Part shown: positions 17,966 through 28,200 of the stretch, one piece after another | How the letters are laid out: each line of letters starts with the position of its first letter | Position numbering within the stretch: position 1 is the first letter of the stretch | DNA from: an uncultured Bacteroidales bacterium | GTDB lineage: Bacteria > Bacteroidota > Bacteroidia > Bacteroidales > Bacteroidaceae | Direction: 5' to 3' | Assembly (NCBI GenBank): GCA_945833885.1 | Contig: CAMAFY010000008.1 | Location: 1-64,000 of the forward strand | Length of the DNA: 64,000 nt | The notes under the pieces: model-generated | Databases searched by the model: none | The model's input: only the letters and a program-made list of their open reading frames with translations | Told to the model about the DNA's origin: nothing | Position numbers and translations under genes: made by a program

Positions 17966-19768
17966 TTATTCGGCGCTTGTCTGAGAAAGTTTCTCTTGCA
18001 GTTCGGCAAGTTCCTGCTTCAGGCGCTCGATGCGGCGCTCAACGTCAGCGACAAGACTGTTTCCGCTCTTCGATTTTGTGGAGAGGAAGGTAAGATTCGT
18101 CTCGTAATTCTTGATCTCCGTGCGCTTTTCCTCTATCATTTTTTGGAGGCGCTGCTGGGGAGAGACATTCTTACCACCCTGACGCATGGCATTGTCGATG
18201 CGCGAACGCGATGCCGTGCGGTGGATTGTGTCGTAGAGGGTGTCGCAAACCTCGCGGTAACGGCGGTTGAGTTTGTCCTTCTTGCGGAAGGGGACATGGC
18301 CGGTCTCGTTCCATTCTGCCTGCAATGCGCGGACATCCTGCAACAGATTGGCGCTGCCTTCCTCGACAAGGGCTTCAAGACGTGCGACGATGTCGAGTTT
18401 TTTCTGCAGGTTTGCCTCCTCTTCGCTCCGCTGTTCCTTGTTGGCAGCGTTCTTTGCGTTGAAGAAAGCGTTGCATGCTGTGTTGAAACGTTTCCAAATA
18501 CTCTCGCTCGCCTTCTGAGGAACGGGACCGATAGTCTTCCATTCTGCCTGGAGCGCCACGAGTTCATTGGTGGTGGTTGCCCAATCTGTGCTGTCCTGGA
18601 GTTTCTCTGCGCGTTCGCAAAGTGCGGTCTTGAGTTTCAGATTCTCGGACTGCGATTCGCGGATGCCGCGGAAATGGGTGGTCTTGGCATTGAAGAATCG
18701 GTCGCAAGCCGTGCGGAAACGCTCGAAAATCTCCTGGTTCACCTTACGGGGAGCATAGCCGATGCTCTTCCATTGTGCCTGAAGGGCGATGATATTCTTT
18801 GTAGCCTCTTCCCATTCTGCCGGCTTTCTGATGGCGTCGAGGTCGATGTTCTCAACGATTTCGCAGAGGGTCTGCTTCTGTTTCAGGTTGTCTTCCTCGT
18901 CAGCCTTGATGGTCAGGAAGTGCTCCTGGTGACGTTTATTGATCAAAGTGCTGGCACTCTTGAAGCGCGTCCAAATCTCCTCGCGGAGTTCTTTGGCGAC
19001 AGGACCCGTTTCGCGGAACTCCTGATGTAGTTTCTGCAACTGATGGAATGCGCTGATGACGTCTTCGAGTTCCACAAGTTTCTCAGCAGCCTCACAAATG
19101 CGCGTCTTTATCTCAAGGTTTTTCTTGAAGTCGTAGGCACGCATCTCGTGGTTGATGCGGAGCAAATCATAGAACTGTTCACGCTGATGCTGGAAACTTT
19201 TCCAGGTTTCTGTCGTGTTTTCGGCAGGGATAGGACCGATGGTTCTCCACTCGGTTTCCAAAGCCTTGAAGTTCTCATAGTTCTTGTCTATGCCGTCAGG
19301 ATTTGCAACCATCTCCTTAATCTTCTCGATAATATCGAGTTTTTTCTGGAGGTTTTCCTTACGTTCAGCGTCTGCTTCCGCCGCTTGTTCGGCACGTTTT
19401 TCCTTGATGGTTGCCATCAGGGTCTTGAATTCCGCCTCCAAGGGGTCTTCAGCGGGCGTGAAGTCCTCAGCGTTACCGCCGGCTTCGACAAAAGCCTGGC
19501 GTGCGGCGGCTACCTCTTCGTTGTGCATCTTGTAGAAACTTACGCGAAGATGGTCGCAAAGGTTACGGTCGGTGTTGCCGGTTTCGGCAAGTTCCTTGAG
19601 TTGAGCAACCACTTCTTCCTTCGAAGATGGCGTGGCTTCTGCGGTTTCCGTTGCCTGCACGCATTCCTCTTCTACGGGAGTTTCAGTGGCCGCTTCGGCA
19701 GCAAGTTCCACGTTCTGCTGGAGTTCTTCGGCTGCCTTGTGCTGGGTTTCTTCAATTTCACTCATCAT
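17966..19768 (-). CDS. DUF349 repeat protein
   Basis: A 600-aa acidic, largely helical protein with an N-terminal low-complexity Glu/Ala-rich region (1-60). About five DUF349 repeats follow, recognised by their W/F-x-RF-x-x-A/C-D-x-F-F motifs (FERFRTACDRFFNAK, WKRFNTACNAFFNAK and three more diverged). The last 60 residues form a coiled coil. DUF349 proteins have no agreed biochemical role in bacteria. Two adjacent ATG codons are available at 19768 and 19765. No operon partner is seen. Confidence 0.88.
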   Translation of the reverse strand: MMSEIEETQHKAAEELQQNVELAAEAATETPVEEECVQATETAEATPSSKEEVVAQLKELAETGNTDRNLCDHLRVSFYKMHNEEVAAARQAFVEAGGNAEDFTPAEDPLEAEFKTLMATIKEKRAEQAAEADAERKENLQKKLDIIEKIKEMVANPDGIDKNYENFKALETEWRTIGPIPAENTTETWKSFQHQREQFYDLLRINHEMRAYDFKKNLEIKTRICEAAEKLVELEDVISAFHQLQKLHQEFRETGPVAKELREEIWTRFKSASTLINKRHQEHFLTIKADEEDNLKQKQTLCEIVENIDLDAIRKPAEWEEATKNIIALQAQWKSIGYAPRKVNQEIFERFRTACDRFFNAKTTHFRGIRESQSENLKLKTALCERAEKLQDSTDWATTTNELVALQAEWKTIGPVPQKASESIWKRFNTACNAFFNAKNAANKEQRSEEEANLQKKLDIVARLEALVEEGSANLLQDVRALQAEWNETGHVPFRKKDKLNRRYREVCDTLYDTIHRTASRSRIDNAMRQGGKNVSPQQRLQKMIEEKRTEIKNYETNLTFLSTKSKSGNSLVADVERRIERLKQELAELQEKLSQTSAE

Positions 19769-19862
19769 ATTGAGTGTCTTTCATTAAGGTTATGGTATAA
19801 ATATTTAGATGTGTGCGGCAGAAACCGTTGCGCTATGGCAGAGAGATTCGCCGCTATACAAG

Positions 19863-19895
19863 GTGCAAAGAAAAGTAAAAAAGTGCAATCGGCAA
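19863..19895 (-). promoter_or_regulatory. Probable DUF349 gene promoter
   Basis: On the minus strand CTTTG is followed after 18-19 bp by TTTCTTTGC, one base off the TAnnTTTGC box, about 95 bp before the start codon. Confidence 0.4.
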
Positions 19896-20280
19896 AGTTT
19901 TTTATCGAAAAAAACGCCATATTTCTCATCTTTTGCCAATCGGATACGCTTTTTCATCCCCTTTCGCCTGCATTTTCGCCCTCTTTCTTGCCCGGAAAAG
20001 GCAAACGGAGACATTGGGAATTGCCGGAATGCCGTGAAAAAACAACGTTTTCCTTAAAGGTCATCCGTGCAGAACCGCCGTGCCGACCACCGCAGGACGA
20101 ACCACGGAACTTTGGGCGCGGAATGCTCCCCGGCGGCATACCGCACACGAAAAAACAGAGGGGACACCGCGGAATGTTTGGTTAATATTTGTAAAAAATG
20201 CAGCGGCTTTCCGGAGCATTCCCGACGATGTGCCCGAATGGATTTGAGGTATGGGGGAAAGGGGGCAAGGACGAGGGGAA
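19896..20280. other. Gene-free stretch, nothing recognised
   Basis: No convincing frame, RNA or repeat is visible between the DUF349 promoter region and the first 22-bp array at 20281. Confidence 0.5.
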
Positions 20281-20368
20281 AAAGTGCCGCACTTTGATGC
20301 CGGAAGTTCCGAACTTTGAAGGGGAAAGTTCCGAGGTTTTCAACGGAAAGTGCCGCACTTTCCAGCGG
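20281..20368. repeat. 22-bp palindromic-core array, 4 units
   Basis: Four exact 22-bp units have cores AAAGTGCCGCACTTT, GAAGTTCCGAACTTT, AAAGTTCCGAGGTTT and AAAGTGCCGCACTTT, each followed by a different 7-bp linker. Confidence 0.9.
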
Positions 20369-20510
20369 CGCCGTCCGAGGGCTTTGCATGAAGCGCCGGC
20401 ACCCTGCAAACGATGGGCGGAAGAGTATGGAAAAACGGATGGAATTCTGCATGGGCGACAACAGGAATCCGCATGAGAAATGCCTGAAATCCGTATACGG
20501 AATTTCGTGA

Positions 20511-20666
20511 CCGTACTGGAAATATTCAGAAAGATTCCGAAGGATATATAAACGGTTTCCAGAGGGTACAGAAATGGTTTCCGGAGGATATCCAAACTTT
20601 TTTTTCGACGGATACCATCAATGTCCCCCAAAGATATACAAAGCGTTTCCGCAGGCCGTCCTCACT
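20511..20666. repeat. 22-bp array, 7 units, upstream part of corA 3' gap
   Basis: The units are anchored on GTTTCC/GATTCC plus GAGGRTA. All are 22 bp except one of 24 bp that contains a T8 run. The unit sequence is unrelated to the palindromic array 150 bp away. Confidence 0.75.
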
Positions 20667-20747
20667 TTCATAGACATCCGCCGAAAAAACAGACAACAGG
20701 CATCCGTGCATCTTGGCGGAAACGACGGGCAACGGAACGCGCGGACA

Positions 20748-20799
20748 CAAAAATTGCCTGCAAACCGTGAGGCAGGACTTCACAAATTTGCAGGCAATC
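20748..20799 (-). terminator. corA terminator
   Basis: On the minus strand ATTGCCTGCAAA pairs with TTTGCAGGCAAT, followed by TTTTTG, directly after the corA stop codon. Confidence 0.85.
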
Positions 20800-20807
20800 C
20801 GGAGGGG

Positions 20808-21734
20808 CTACATCCACTTGATGCGGCGGAAATAGCGGTAGAAAAGAAGCGTGATGATGATGCTTCCGACAATGACACTACCGAAACCGAAGACGGAAGT
20901 CTCCATCCCGTTCAGGAGATTCATGCCGAAGAAACTGGCAATCAACGTGGGAAGCATGAGGATGATGCTGACCGACGTCATGGTTTTCATGGTCTTCGCC
21001 ATATTATTGTTGATGATGCTGGCGTAAGTTTCCATAGTAGAGTCGAGAATGTTCGAATAGATGCTGGTGGTTTCCCTTGCCTGACTCATCTCGATGTTCA
21101 CGTCTTCAATCAGGTCGGCGTCGAGTTCGTCGATGGGAAGTTTCATCTTCAGTTTCGAAAGGAGCGTCTCATTGCCACGGATAGAGGTGACGAAATAGGT
21201 CAGAGAGTCCTGCAAACGCGACAGCGCAATCAGGTCGACGTTGTCGATAGGATGGTCAAGTTCGCGCTTGGCCTTCTCAATCAGGGCACTGATTTGCTTC
21301 AATCGTTTCAGATACCACACGGCACTGGAAAGGAAAATGCGGAAGACGAAGTCGATGCTGTCGGTAAAACCGAGCCCGCGCTTCTGCTGATAACTCACGA
21401 AATCAATCATCATGTTCGTCTCATAGTTGCAGACGGTGATGCAGACTCCCTTGTTGAGGATGATACCCAACGGGATGGTGGTGTGGGGAGTGCGGCTCTG
21501 TGCCTCCTTGACATAAGGTATACGGAGGATGATGAGCGTCCACCCTTCGTCGTAATCATAACGGGCACGCTCGTCTTTATCTCGAATGTCGTCAATGAAA
21601 TAATCGGGGATTTTCAGGTCGTTGATCAGAAATTCCTCATCGTCGCGGCTGGGACAAGTTACCTGTACCCAGCAGTTGGGCTGCCAATCTTCAAGAGTTC
21701 GCAGTCCCTGGTTGTAGTTCCAGAATGTACGCAT
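20808..21734 (-). CDS. corA: CorA-family divalent cation transporter
   Basis: A 308-aa inner-membrane protein expected to form a pentameric Mg2+ (or Co2+/Ni2+/Zn2+) channel. The long cytoplasmic N-terminal part (1-240) ends in the stalk helix. Two membrane helices lie near 247-267 and 280-300, separated by the signature loop FFGMNLLNG, which contains the GMN ion-selectivity motif. The basic C-terminus is RYFRRIKWM. The start at 21734 is supported by MRTFWNYNQG. A folded leader (21841-21916) precedes it. Confidence 0.92.
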   Translation of the reverse strand: MRTFWNYNQGLRTLEDWQPNCWVQVTCPSRDDEEFLINDLKIPDYFIDDIRDKDERARYDYDEGWTLIILRIPYVKEAQSRTPHTTIPLGIILNKGVCITVCNYETNMMIDFVSYQQKRGLGFTDSIDFVFRIFLSSAVWYLKRLKQISALIEKAKRELDHPIDNVDLIALSRLQDSLTYFVTSIRGNETLLSKLKMKLPIDELDADLIEDVNIEMSQARETTSIYSNILDSTMETYASIINNNMAKTMKTMTSVSIILMLPTLIASFFGMNLLNGMETSVFGFGSVIVGSIIITLLFYRYFRRIKWM

Positions 21735-21840
21735 GCTGTTTCTTCCTTTTGAATGAAAGACACATTAGGCTTTCAGGAGGCGCAGATTGTGGGCGGAACG
21801 CCGGAGGAAAAGAAATGCCGTTGCCGGAAAGCCGTAAAAG

Positions 21841-21916
21841 ATATAGGAAGAAAGCGCCTGCGGAAATGGAATGATTTTGCTCGGGAAAACGGAGCAGAAT
21901 GGGCTTCTTCCTATAC
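21841..21916 (-). promoter_or_regulatory. Folded element upstream of corA
   Basis: An outer stem ATAGGAAGAAAGC with GCTTCTTCCTAT (one bulge) encloses an inner stem ATTTTGCTC with GAGCAGAAT. It lies 107 bp before the corA start. I do not see the conserved core of the Mg2+ M-box riboswitch, so this is a candidate leader structure only. Confidence 0.4.
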
Positions 21917-22072
21917 GTGGTAAACCGTAGTTTCCGCGTGATAGTCGTCCATTATTTGATGTTTAGGTGAATAATAGGGGCGCAGGACCTGATGGACCGT
22001 TGTCCCGTTGTCTGGGGGTGGCGGGAGATGCGGTGGGAATGCGCCACATGCTCCATAAGAATTGCCGGAAAT

Positions 22073-22104
22073 AAAAAAATCCGCGACCCGAAAGGGCTGC
22101 GGAC
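22073..22104 (-). terminator. Terminator of tRNA-Thr
   Basis: On the minus strand GTCCGCAGCCC, TTTC, GGGTCGCGGAT forms a stem (one mismatch) followed by seven T, just downstream of the tRNA. Confidence 0.85.
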
Positions 22105-22114
22105 TTTTTCAGAG

Positions 22115-22187
<73 letters not shown>

Positions 22188-22344
22188 AGCAAGATTTCGG
22201 TAACCGGGTGCAAAAATACGGCAGTTTTCCGAAACGACAAAGCATTTTCAACATTTTTTGCACCAAAAACGGTCATTTTCCTCCCAATATAGGGCTGAAA
22301 ATGCCGAATTATTAGTGCCACTTTGCAGGATAGCGCCACAAAAT

Positions 22345-22410
22345 TGGCGCTGAAAACCGTATAAAGCGCGCTGAAAACCGTAAAAAAAATGCCGAAAACC
22401 CGGAGTGGAT
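22345..22410. repeat. 22-bp array, 3 units, behind the tRNA promoter side
   Basis: Three 22-bp units carry CGCTGAAAACCGTA or GCCGAAAACCCGG at the same phase. A further loose pair (GCTTACCCGCGCGT twice, 21 bp apart) lies at about 22515-22555. Confidence 0.65.
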
Positions 22411-22622
22411 TTACGGCATTCCGTTTCTGAGCGTGTCGGCGGAACGAATCTCTTACCCGGCATTCCGTGCGTTCTCCCGCGCTCACCCCATCCGCTTTTG
22501 CCGGAGCATCGCGGCTTACCCGCGCGTGAAATTTGCTTACCCGCGCGTAATATTATAAAGAGGAGTGGCGGACAAGGCAAGGCGCGACGGGCTGGATTCC
22601 GACAGGGAGTATGGGCATTAAC

Positions 22623-22754
22623 GATGGCATCATAAAGGTAATCCATCACGTCAAGAAAGGATATCCGATGGCATCGTAAGACCATTCCAACGGCATTTTG
22701 TGGAATTCCCGATGCGTTTAGAAGGGATATCCGATGGCAAAATGGTAGGCCATG
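22623..22754. repeat. 22-bp array overlapping the 3' end of tamL, 6 units
   Basis: Six units of exactly 22 bp start GATGGCA (or a variant) and mostly end in ATATCC or ATTCC. The fifth unit contains the tamL stop codon and last codons, and the sixth is wholly coding, so the array runs from the gene end outwards. Confidence 0.8.
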
Positions 22755-25078
22755 CCATCGCGGAAGCGCTCGAAATTGTAGAATCCTCCGCGGTTGGTGG
22801 TGTAAGGGGCGTGAAGTCCGATGCCGACATCAAAGCGCAGGACGAGAAAGTCGAGGTCGTAGCGGATGCCGGCTCCGGTGCCGAGGGCGATGCGACGGAG
22901 GTTGCGGGCGGAAAGTTCGGCATCGGGGCGCAGGGCGTCGCGCTTCATCAGCCAGACATTGCCGGCATCGAGGAAGAGGGCGCCGTGAAGTCCGCCGAAA
23001 AGATGGGCACGAAGTTCCACATTCCCCTCCAATTTGAAGTCACCGGTCTGGTCGATATAGGAATATCTGCTGTTCGGCGAGCGGTAACCTCCGGGACCTG
23101 CCGTCCTCACCGTAAAGGCTCTGATGGAGTTTGCTCCGCCGATGTAGAACTGTTCGGCGTAGGGCGCGCTCTCATTGTCGCCATAATTGTAGATAATTCC
23201 GGCAAAAGCGCGGGTGGCGACCTTGAAACGCTGGTTGAGAAGATGGGTATAATGCACCTCGGCCGTGGCTTTCACGAACTGTGCGAAGCGGCTTCCGAAG
23301 ATTCTTCGCGGCATATTCTTGTCGTGATGCGGATAAACGAGGCAGTGAATGCCGTCGAAGATGTTGCCCGCCTCCTTAACCGTACCCTGAAACCACAGCG
23401 AACGCTGCTGGCGGGCGGGAGGTGAATAGGTGAAAACATAACTCATGGAGGGGACAAAGACGTTGCGCGTCGTGGCATAGATGGCAGGATTTGCCTGACT
23501 GATGGAGTCGAACGTGGCGGTAGTGCTGAGCAATTTGTAATAACTCAGGTCAATCAACGTCCATTCATGTTGGACTTTTCCGGCACTTCCTGCGGAAACG
23601 GCACGCGGTTGCCAGGCATAAACCACACTGCCACCGAAGTCGAGCATACGGAAAAATCCGGAACGGTTCTTCATATTCGCCTCAACCTCGAAGCGCGTGG
23701 TCGCAGGAAAGCGCAGACGACGTTTGGAAACGAAGGGGAAGACAAAGCGTGGAATCTCGAAATTCAACGCCGAACCGACCTCGAAACTGTTGAGCATGCT
23801 GTTGCCACCTTTGCGATGTCGGCCCAGTTGCCACTCATAACTTCCGAAAATGTTCCATGCTACGGTCTCGCCACCTCGGAAGGCGTTGCGTTTTGCAAGT
23901 TCATATTTCACGCCAGGACCAATCTGTTGGTTCGATTTCAGCGTAGCATTCACCTCGAACGACGAATCATAGGGCTTGCCAAGCCGCGCATTGATGTAGA
24001 CATCAAGGGTGTCGCAGCCGGGAATGCTGTCGTGTGGGACGTAATTGATGTCGATTGACGAGAGGATTCCCATAGCCGAGAGTTTGGAAACCGTGTTCTT
24101 CTGGTCGGAAAGCGTGTAAAGATGTCCCGGACGATGCAGGATGGCGGAACGCCACAGACGGGGTTTCAGGGGGATTTCCTCCGCGCCTTTCCACAAATAG
24201 GTCGTGCCACGCCGCTTCATGCTCCGCGGTTCAAGGTCGAGGGAATCGCTCTTGTCGGCAGAACCTCCGATATTTATATAGGTGTGTCCGATGTACCAGG
24301 GTCGGCGTGCGGCGGTTTCCACCTCGCCACGCGGCAAAACGCGCAACTGCACCTTGCCCGGCTGCATCAAAGTGTCGGCCTGGAAGGTGGCATAGGCGGG
24401 ATTCCAATAGAAATATCCGTTCTCGCGGAGGAGATTTCCCAGACGTTCCTGCTCGGCATTGAGGGAGATGACGCTGAAAGGCATGCCGCGCCGGAGGAGG
24501 CGCTCCGCAGAATGGACGGCAAAGATGGAATCGGGACCGGTGCCGAAACTGCGGTATTCCACACTATCAAGGGTAAAAAGGGGACCGGTATGCACGTCAT
24601 AGGCAAGACGAGCCTTCTTCGGATGGGAGGTTTCCACGACACTATACCCCACACTACCCCGGAAAAAACCATAATTTCGCAGGGTGTTGCCCGCCACCTT
24701 CACGCGGGTTTCGGGTACAACTGTGGAAATCAGCACCGGAGGTTCGCTGAAATGTTTGAACATCCAGCGGCCAAACCGGCTCTCGCTGTCGGCATAACGG
24801 TTGTAGATTCTCAGCCGCAGTTTGAAAGGTTGCGTGATGGACGAACTGCCAAAGAGCGAGCCGTTGGGGGCATAGGCCAAAGCGGCGTCCACCTCTTCTT
24901 TGGCAGTCTGGTAGGCAACCTGCGCAGTCTTGTCCTTTTCCTCAGCGGCCTCGCGATGATATGCCGTACTCTTGATGCCCAGATACAGTTGTTCGCCGTC
25001 GGAAATCTTTTCCGTCGTCGAGCAACCTCCCAGGATAAGGACGGCAAGCATAAGCAGGATGATGGTGAAACTACGCAT
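22718..25078 (-). CDS. TamL, lipoprotein BamA/TamA-family outer membrane protein
   Basis: A 786-aa Omp85-superfamily protein with a lipoprotein signal: MRSFTIILLMLAVLILGGCS, with the lipid-modified Cys at 19. POTRA-like modules follow (about 100-370). The last 400 residues form a 16-strand beta-barrel ending in Phe (HFAIGYPF), the usual C-terminal signal for barrel assembly. A TamA with a lipidated N-terminus is characteristic of Bacteroidota (TamL). It lies downstream of tamB on the same strand and should work with it in moving or inserting envelope components (phospholipid transport and barrel assembly are both proposed for TAM). Both gene ends blend into 22-bp arrays. Confidence 0.88.
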   Translation of the reverse strand: MRSFTIILLMLAVLILGGCSTTEKISDGEQLYLGIKSTAYHREAAEEKDKTAQVAYQTAKEEVDAALAYAPNGSLFGSSSITQPFKLRLRIYNRYADSESRFGRWMFKHFSEPPVLISTVVPETRVKVAGNTLRNYGFFRGSVGYSVVETSHPKKARLAYDVHTGPLFTLDSVEYRSFGTGPDSIFAVHSAERLLRRGMPFSVISLNAEQERLGNLLRENGYFYWNPAYATFQADTLMQPGKVQLRVLPRGEVETAARRPWYIGHTYINIGGSADKSDSLDLEPRSMKRRGTTYLWKGAEEIPLKPRLWRSAILHRPGHLYTLSDQKNTVSKLSAMGILSSIDINYVPHDSIPGCDTLDVYINARLGKPYDSSFEVNATLKSNQQIGPGVKYELAKRNAFRGGETVAWNIFGSYEWQLGRHRKGGNSMLNSFEVGSALNFEIPRFVFPFVSKRRLRFPATTRFEVEANMKNRSGFFRMLDFGGSVVYAWQPRAVSAGSAGKVQHEWTLIDLSYYKLLSTTATFDSISQANPAIYATTRNVFVPSMSYVFTYSPPARQQRSLWFQGTVKEAGNIFDGIHCLVYPHHDKNMPRRIFGSRFAQFVKATAEVHYTHLLNQRFKVATRAFAGIIYNYGDNESAPYAEQFYIGGANSIRAFTVRTAGPGGYRSPNSRYSYIDQTGDFKLEGNVELRAHLFGGLHGALFLDAGNVWLMKRDALRPDAELSARNLRRIALGTGAGIRYDLDFLVLRFDVGIGLHAPYTTNRGGFYNFERFRDGMAYHFAIGYPF

Positions 25079-25242
25079 ATATAAAGGAGGAACTATGGAC
25101 GTATGATGGGGAAACTATGGACGTTTGATGAAGAAATTATGGGTGTATGATGGGGAAACTGCGGGAACAAAAAAGGAAACACAAAAATAATGAGGCTGAA
25201 CTGCGGATATATGATGGCGGAACCACGCATAAACGTAAGTAA
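25069..25242. repeat. 22-bp array at the tamL start codon
   Basis: Unit 0 (25069-25090) holds the tamL start codon region. Three close 22-bp units follow (AACTATGGACGTATGATGGG-like), then a 42-bp diverged stretch and two more units (25199, 25221) back in register. Confidence 0.75.
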
Positions 25243-25264
25243 GGAGAGCAAGGAGGTGAAGGGC

Positions 25265-28200
25265 TTACTTCCGACGTCGGAAGAGGAAAAGTTCGCCCAG
25301 GCGGTCGGTCTTGCGGCGGAGGACGAGACCGGCACCGGTCTTCATCATCGTGCCTTCCAACGGATCGTGTGCCGCACGGTCGTAGAAAATGCGGACATAG
25401 CGGGTCCCGCTCTTGTCGAGACGGTATTCCAGACTGATATTGTCAATGAACGATGCCGCGGAGTTCTGGGCATCGGCACCGGACTGCACGCTTCCGCCAA
25501 TCTTCACACTGATGCGGTCGTCGAGGAAACGCTTGGAAAACTGGAAGGAATAGTCGGTCGTTGCGGCACCGGTTTCCGAAGTTCCGTTCTCCAGACCAAA
25601 ACTTACATCGATGGTGGACAATGCTTTTCCGGCAATGTTCTGGATTTCGCTTTGCAGGAAGGCGTTCAGGGCGTTCGAAGCCTTGATGCCCGAGGTCAGA
25701 TTGTCCGTCACATACATGCCGGTGGTCAGAAGTGCCACCGCCGTCTTGTTGCGGTCTTCGGCACTCATCGACATCAATTCGTTCTGGACACTCAGGTCTT
25801 CGGGGGCCTCAATGGTAAATGCCAGCCCCATATCTTGCAGCGTTCTCGATATCTCCACTCCGACGTTGAAGTTCACTTTCCGCTGCACATCGTTCTCCGT
25901 CACCACGGCCCGCGTCTTCTCAACCGCGCGAATGGAGAGGGTAGGATTCAGCATATCGCCGGTAAATTCGGCGTAACTTCCCTGCTCCAACTGGAAGGTT
26001 TTGAGGGGAATCACCGGCAATTCGTAGTTCATCTCGCCCTCCTCGATGGTGTAACGTCCCGTCAAACGTGTCACACCCTGCTGCGTCATGCGCAGGGTAA
26101 GGTCGCCTCCTCCGCGCAGATCGACGTAACTTTCGCCATTGCGCGACAGCAAACAATGGAACTTTGCGCCCTGGTCGATGTGGATTCCAAAGGACATGTC
26201 GATGCTCATTCCCGTAGTCGCCACCTCAGGTTCCGGCACATAGGTGGTGTCTTCAAAACTGGTAAAGGTGACAAGGTCCGACAAACGGTCCTCGACGGTA
26301 AGGGGAGAGTCGGCGAGAATATACGTGGCATCGGTGCCGGCAAGCAGACCTATGTCGCCGCGGACACTGAGGTTTGTGAGCGAACCTCGGGCGGTACCGT
26401 TGAAATCCGCCAGCACCTTTCCGTAGATCAGCGATGTTTTCTGCCGCTCGCTGTTGATGACCTCAAAGTCGGTGGCGCGTAAATCGAAGTCGAGGAGTAT
26501 GTTTTCGAGGTCGGCAATATCGATGTTTCCATTCAGTTTCAGCGACGTCTTTCCAGACGTCAGGAGGTAATCCGCGAAATTCAGCCGCGAATCGGCAAAG
26601 GTGATGGGGCGTTCGTCCATCAGGAAGTCGATGCCGTAGACCGGACTGTACAGATGTGCCTCGTTGAGGTCGAGGGTTCCGCTGAGCCGGGGTTTGCTGT
26701 CTGTGCCTTCAAGTGCAAAGTCGCCCGCCACGAATCCGCGGAGTCCGAAGCCGGTGTCCGCCAGAAAAGCGTTGAGAGGTTCGAGGGGGAAGCCGTCAAG
26801 ATTGGCGTTTCCCTGATAATGTCCGTCACGGTCGTTGTAGACTACCGAACATGTTCCCACATCCTTGCCGTCGAAATTGATGAAGGCATCGGCATAATGC
26901 TCGCCGCCAGCCTTGGGAAGATAGATGATTTCCGCACCCACGTTGCCGATGCGTTGGCCTTCGTAGGTCAAATCACGGACGTTGACGGTGGCCATGGCGG
27001 ACAATCCGAGCGAATCGCCGTGCTCCTCGGTCACGTGTACGTCACCCTCCGCCACGCCTTCCAATCTTGGCATGTAAGGCAGCACGTCGCAGAGTGCCGA
27101 AAGGTCGATGGAAGTGAGGGAAAGTGTGATGTCGTTCTGCGTCTCATCGGCAGGAACGCTATAAATGGCAAGGCCCATTCCCATGCTGTCGACAAGTTGC
27201 ACGTTGGCGTTTATCATACCTTTGCGGTTGATGCTGACGCCATTGTCGTCGTTGACGGTGAAGGAATGATAGGCAATGGTCGGATTTTCGGGGCGGATAC
27301 TGAAACGCACGCCCTCGTCGTCGCCCATCAACTCGCCCCGAAGTGCAAGGTCTATACCCGTGCGGCCCGCCTCATCGGTGAAGAGGAGCGATGCCAGGGC
27401 CTCCTCCTCACGGATATGCGCGTTGAGTTGTGCCGTAAAACGATGGGGATTGCTCTTACGGAAATTATGGAATGTGGTGAGGAAATTCAGTCCGTCATCG
27501 TCATGTGTCACCACACAGGATACGGTGTCGAGTTGGAGCGCCTCCGTGGTTACGGTGCCCATCGTCGCCAATCCGTGTAGTCCGTTCGCGCTGTCGGTCT
27601 GCAGTTGTACGGCTATTCCGGAGAGATTCGTGCCTTTCAGCGCCAGAAATTTCGACAACGGGTTGTCCGTTCCTGCGTGGAATGCCAGGGAGGTTACGGG
27701 CAAAAGGTGGCGGAGGGTGTCGTTCTCGAACTTACGGTTCTGCATTTGCCGCGACATTTCGCGACCGAACAGACTGACGGCGCCCGACAAGCGGCGCCAA
27801 TCGCCGGCACCCTGGAAGTCGAAGTGCAGGTCGCCGGTGGAAAGGTTCGCCGTGGTGGCGGTGGAAGACGAGGATGCGGCGAAGGAAATGTCGCGGAACA
27901 TGGCGGAGCGTGTCTCGGACGTCAGGTAATTGTCCACGATGTTTCCGTCGATTTCAAAGGCATTGAAGTCCTTGCTGGCACGGCCTTTCAGGCTCAACAT
28001 GGTGTGGAGTTTCAGCAGTTTCTCCGTATTCGCCAACTGTTGGAGGTCGATTTCGTCGCCAATGACCGTTGCTTCCACGTTGTAAACGCTGTCGACGATG
28101 GCGCGGACATCGGCACTGACACCGCCAATGGGGCTTGCCACATCGAGCAGGGCGCGGCCCTTTCCCTGGGAGAGCGTGGCGGAAAGGCGTAGGGAATCCA

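Noticed and set aside
21841-21985. M-box (ykoK) Mg2+ riboswitch before corA
   Set aside because: A TTAGGTGA stretch near 21962 is on the wrong strand for corA and the rest of the M-box core is absent.
25190-26482. 430-codon plus-strand frame opposite tamB
   Set aside because: Antisense shadow of tamB that also starts inside a 22-bp array.
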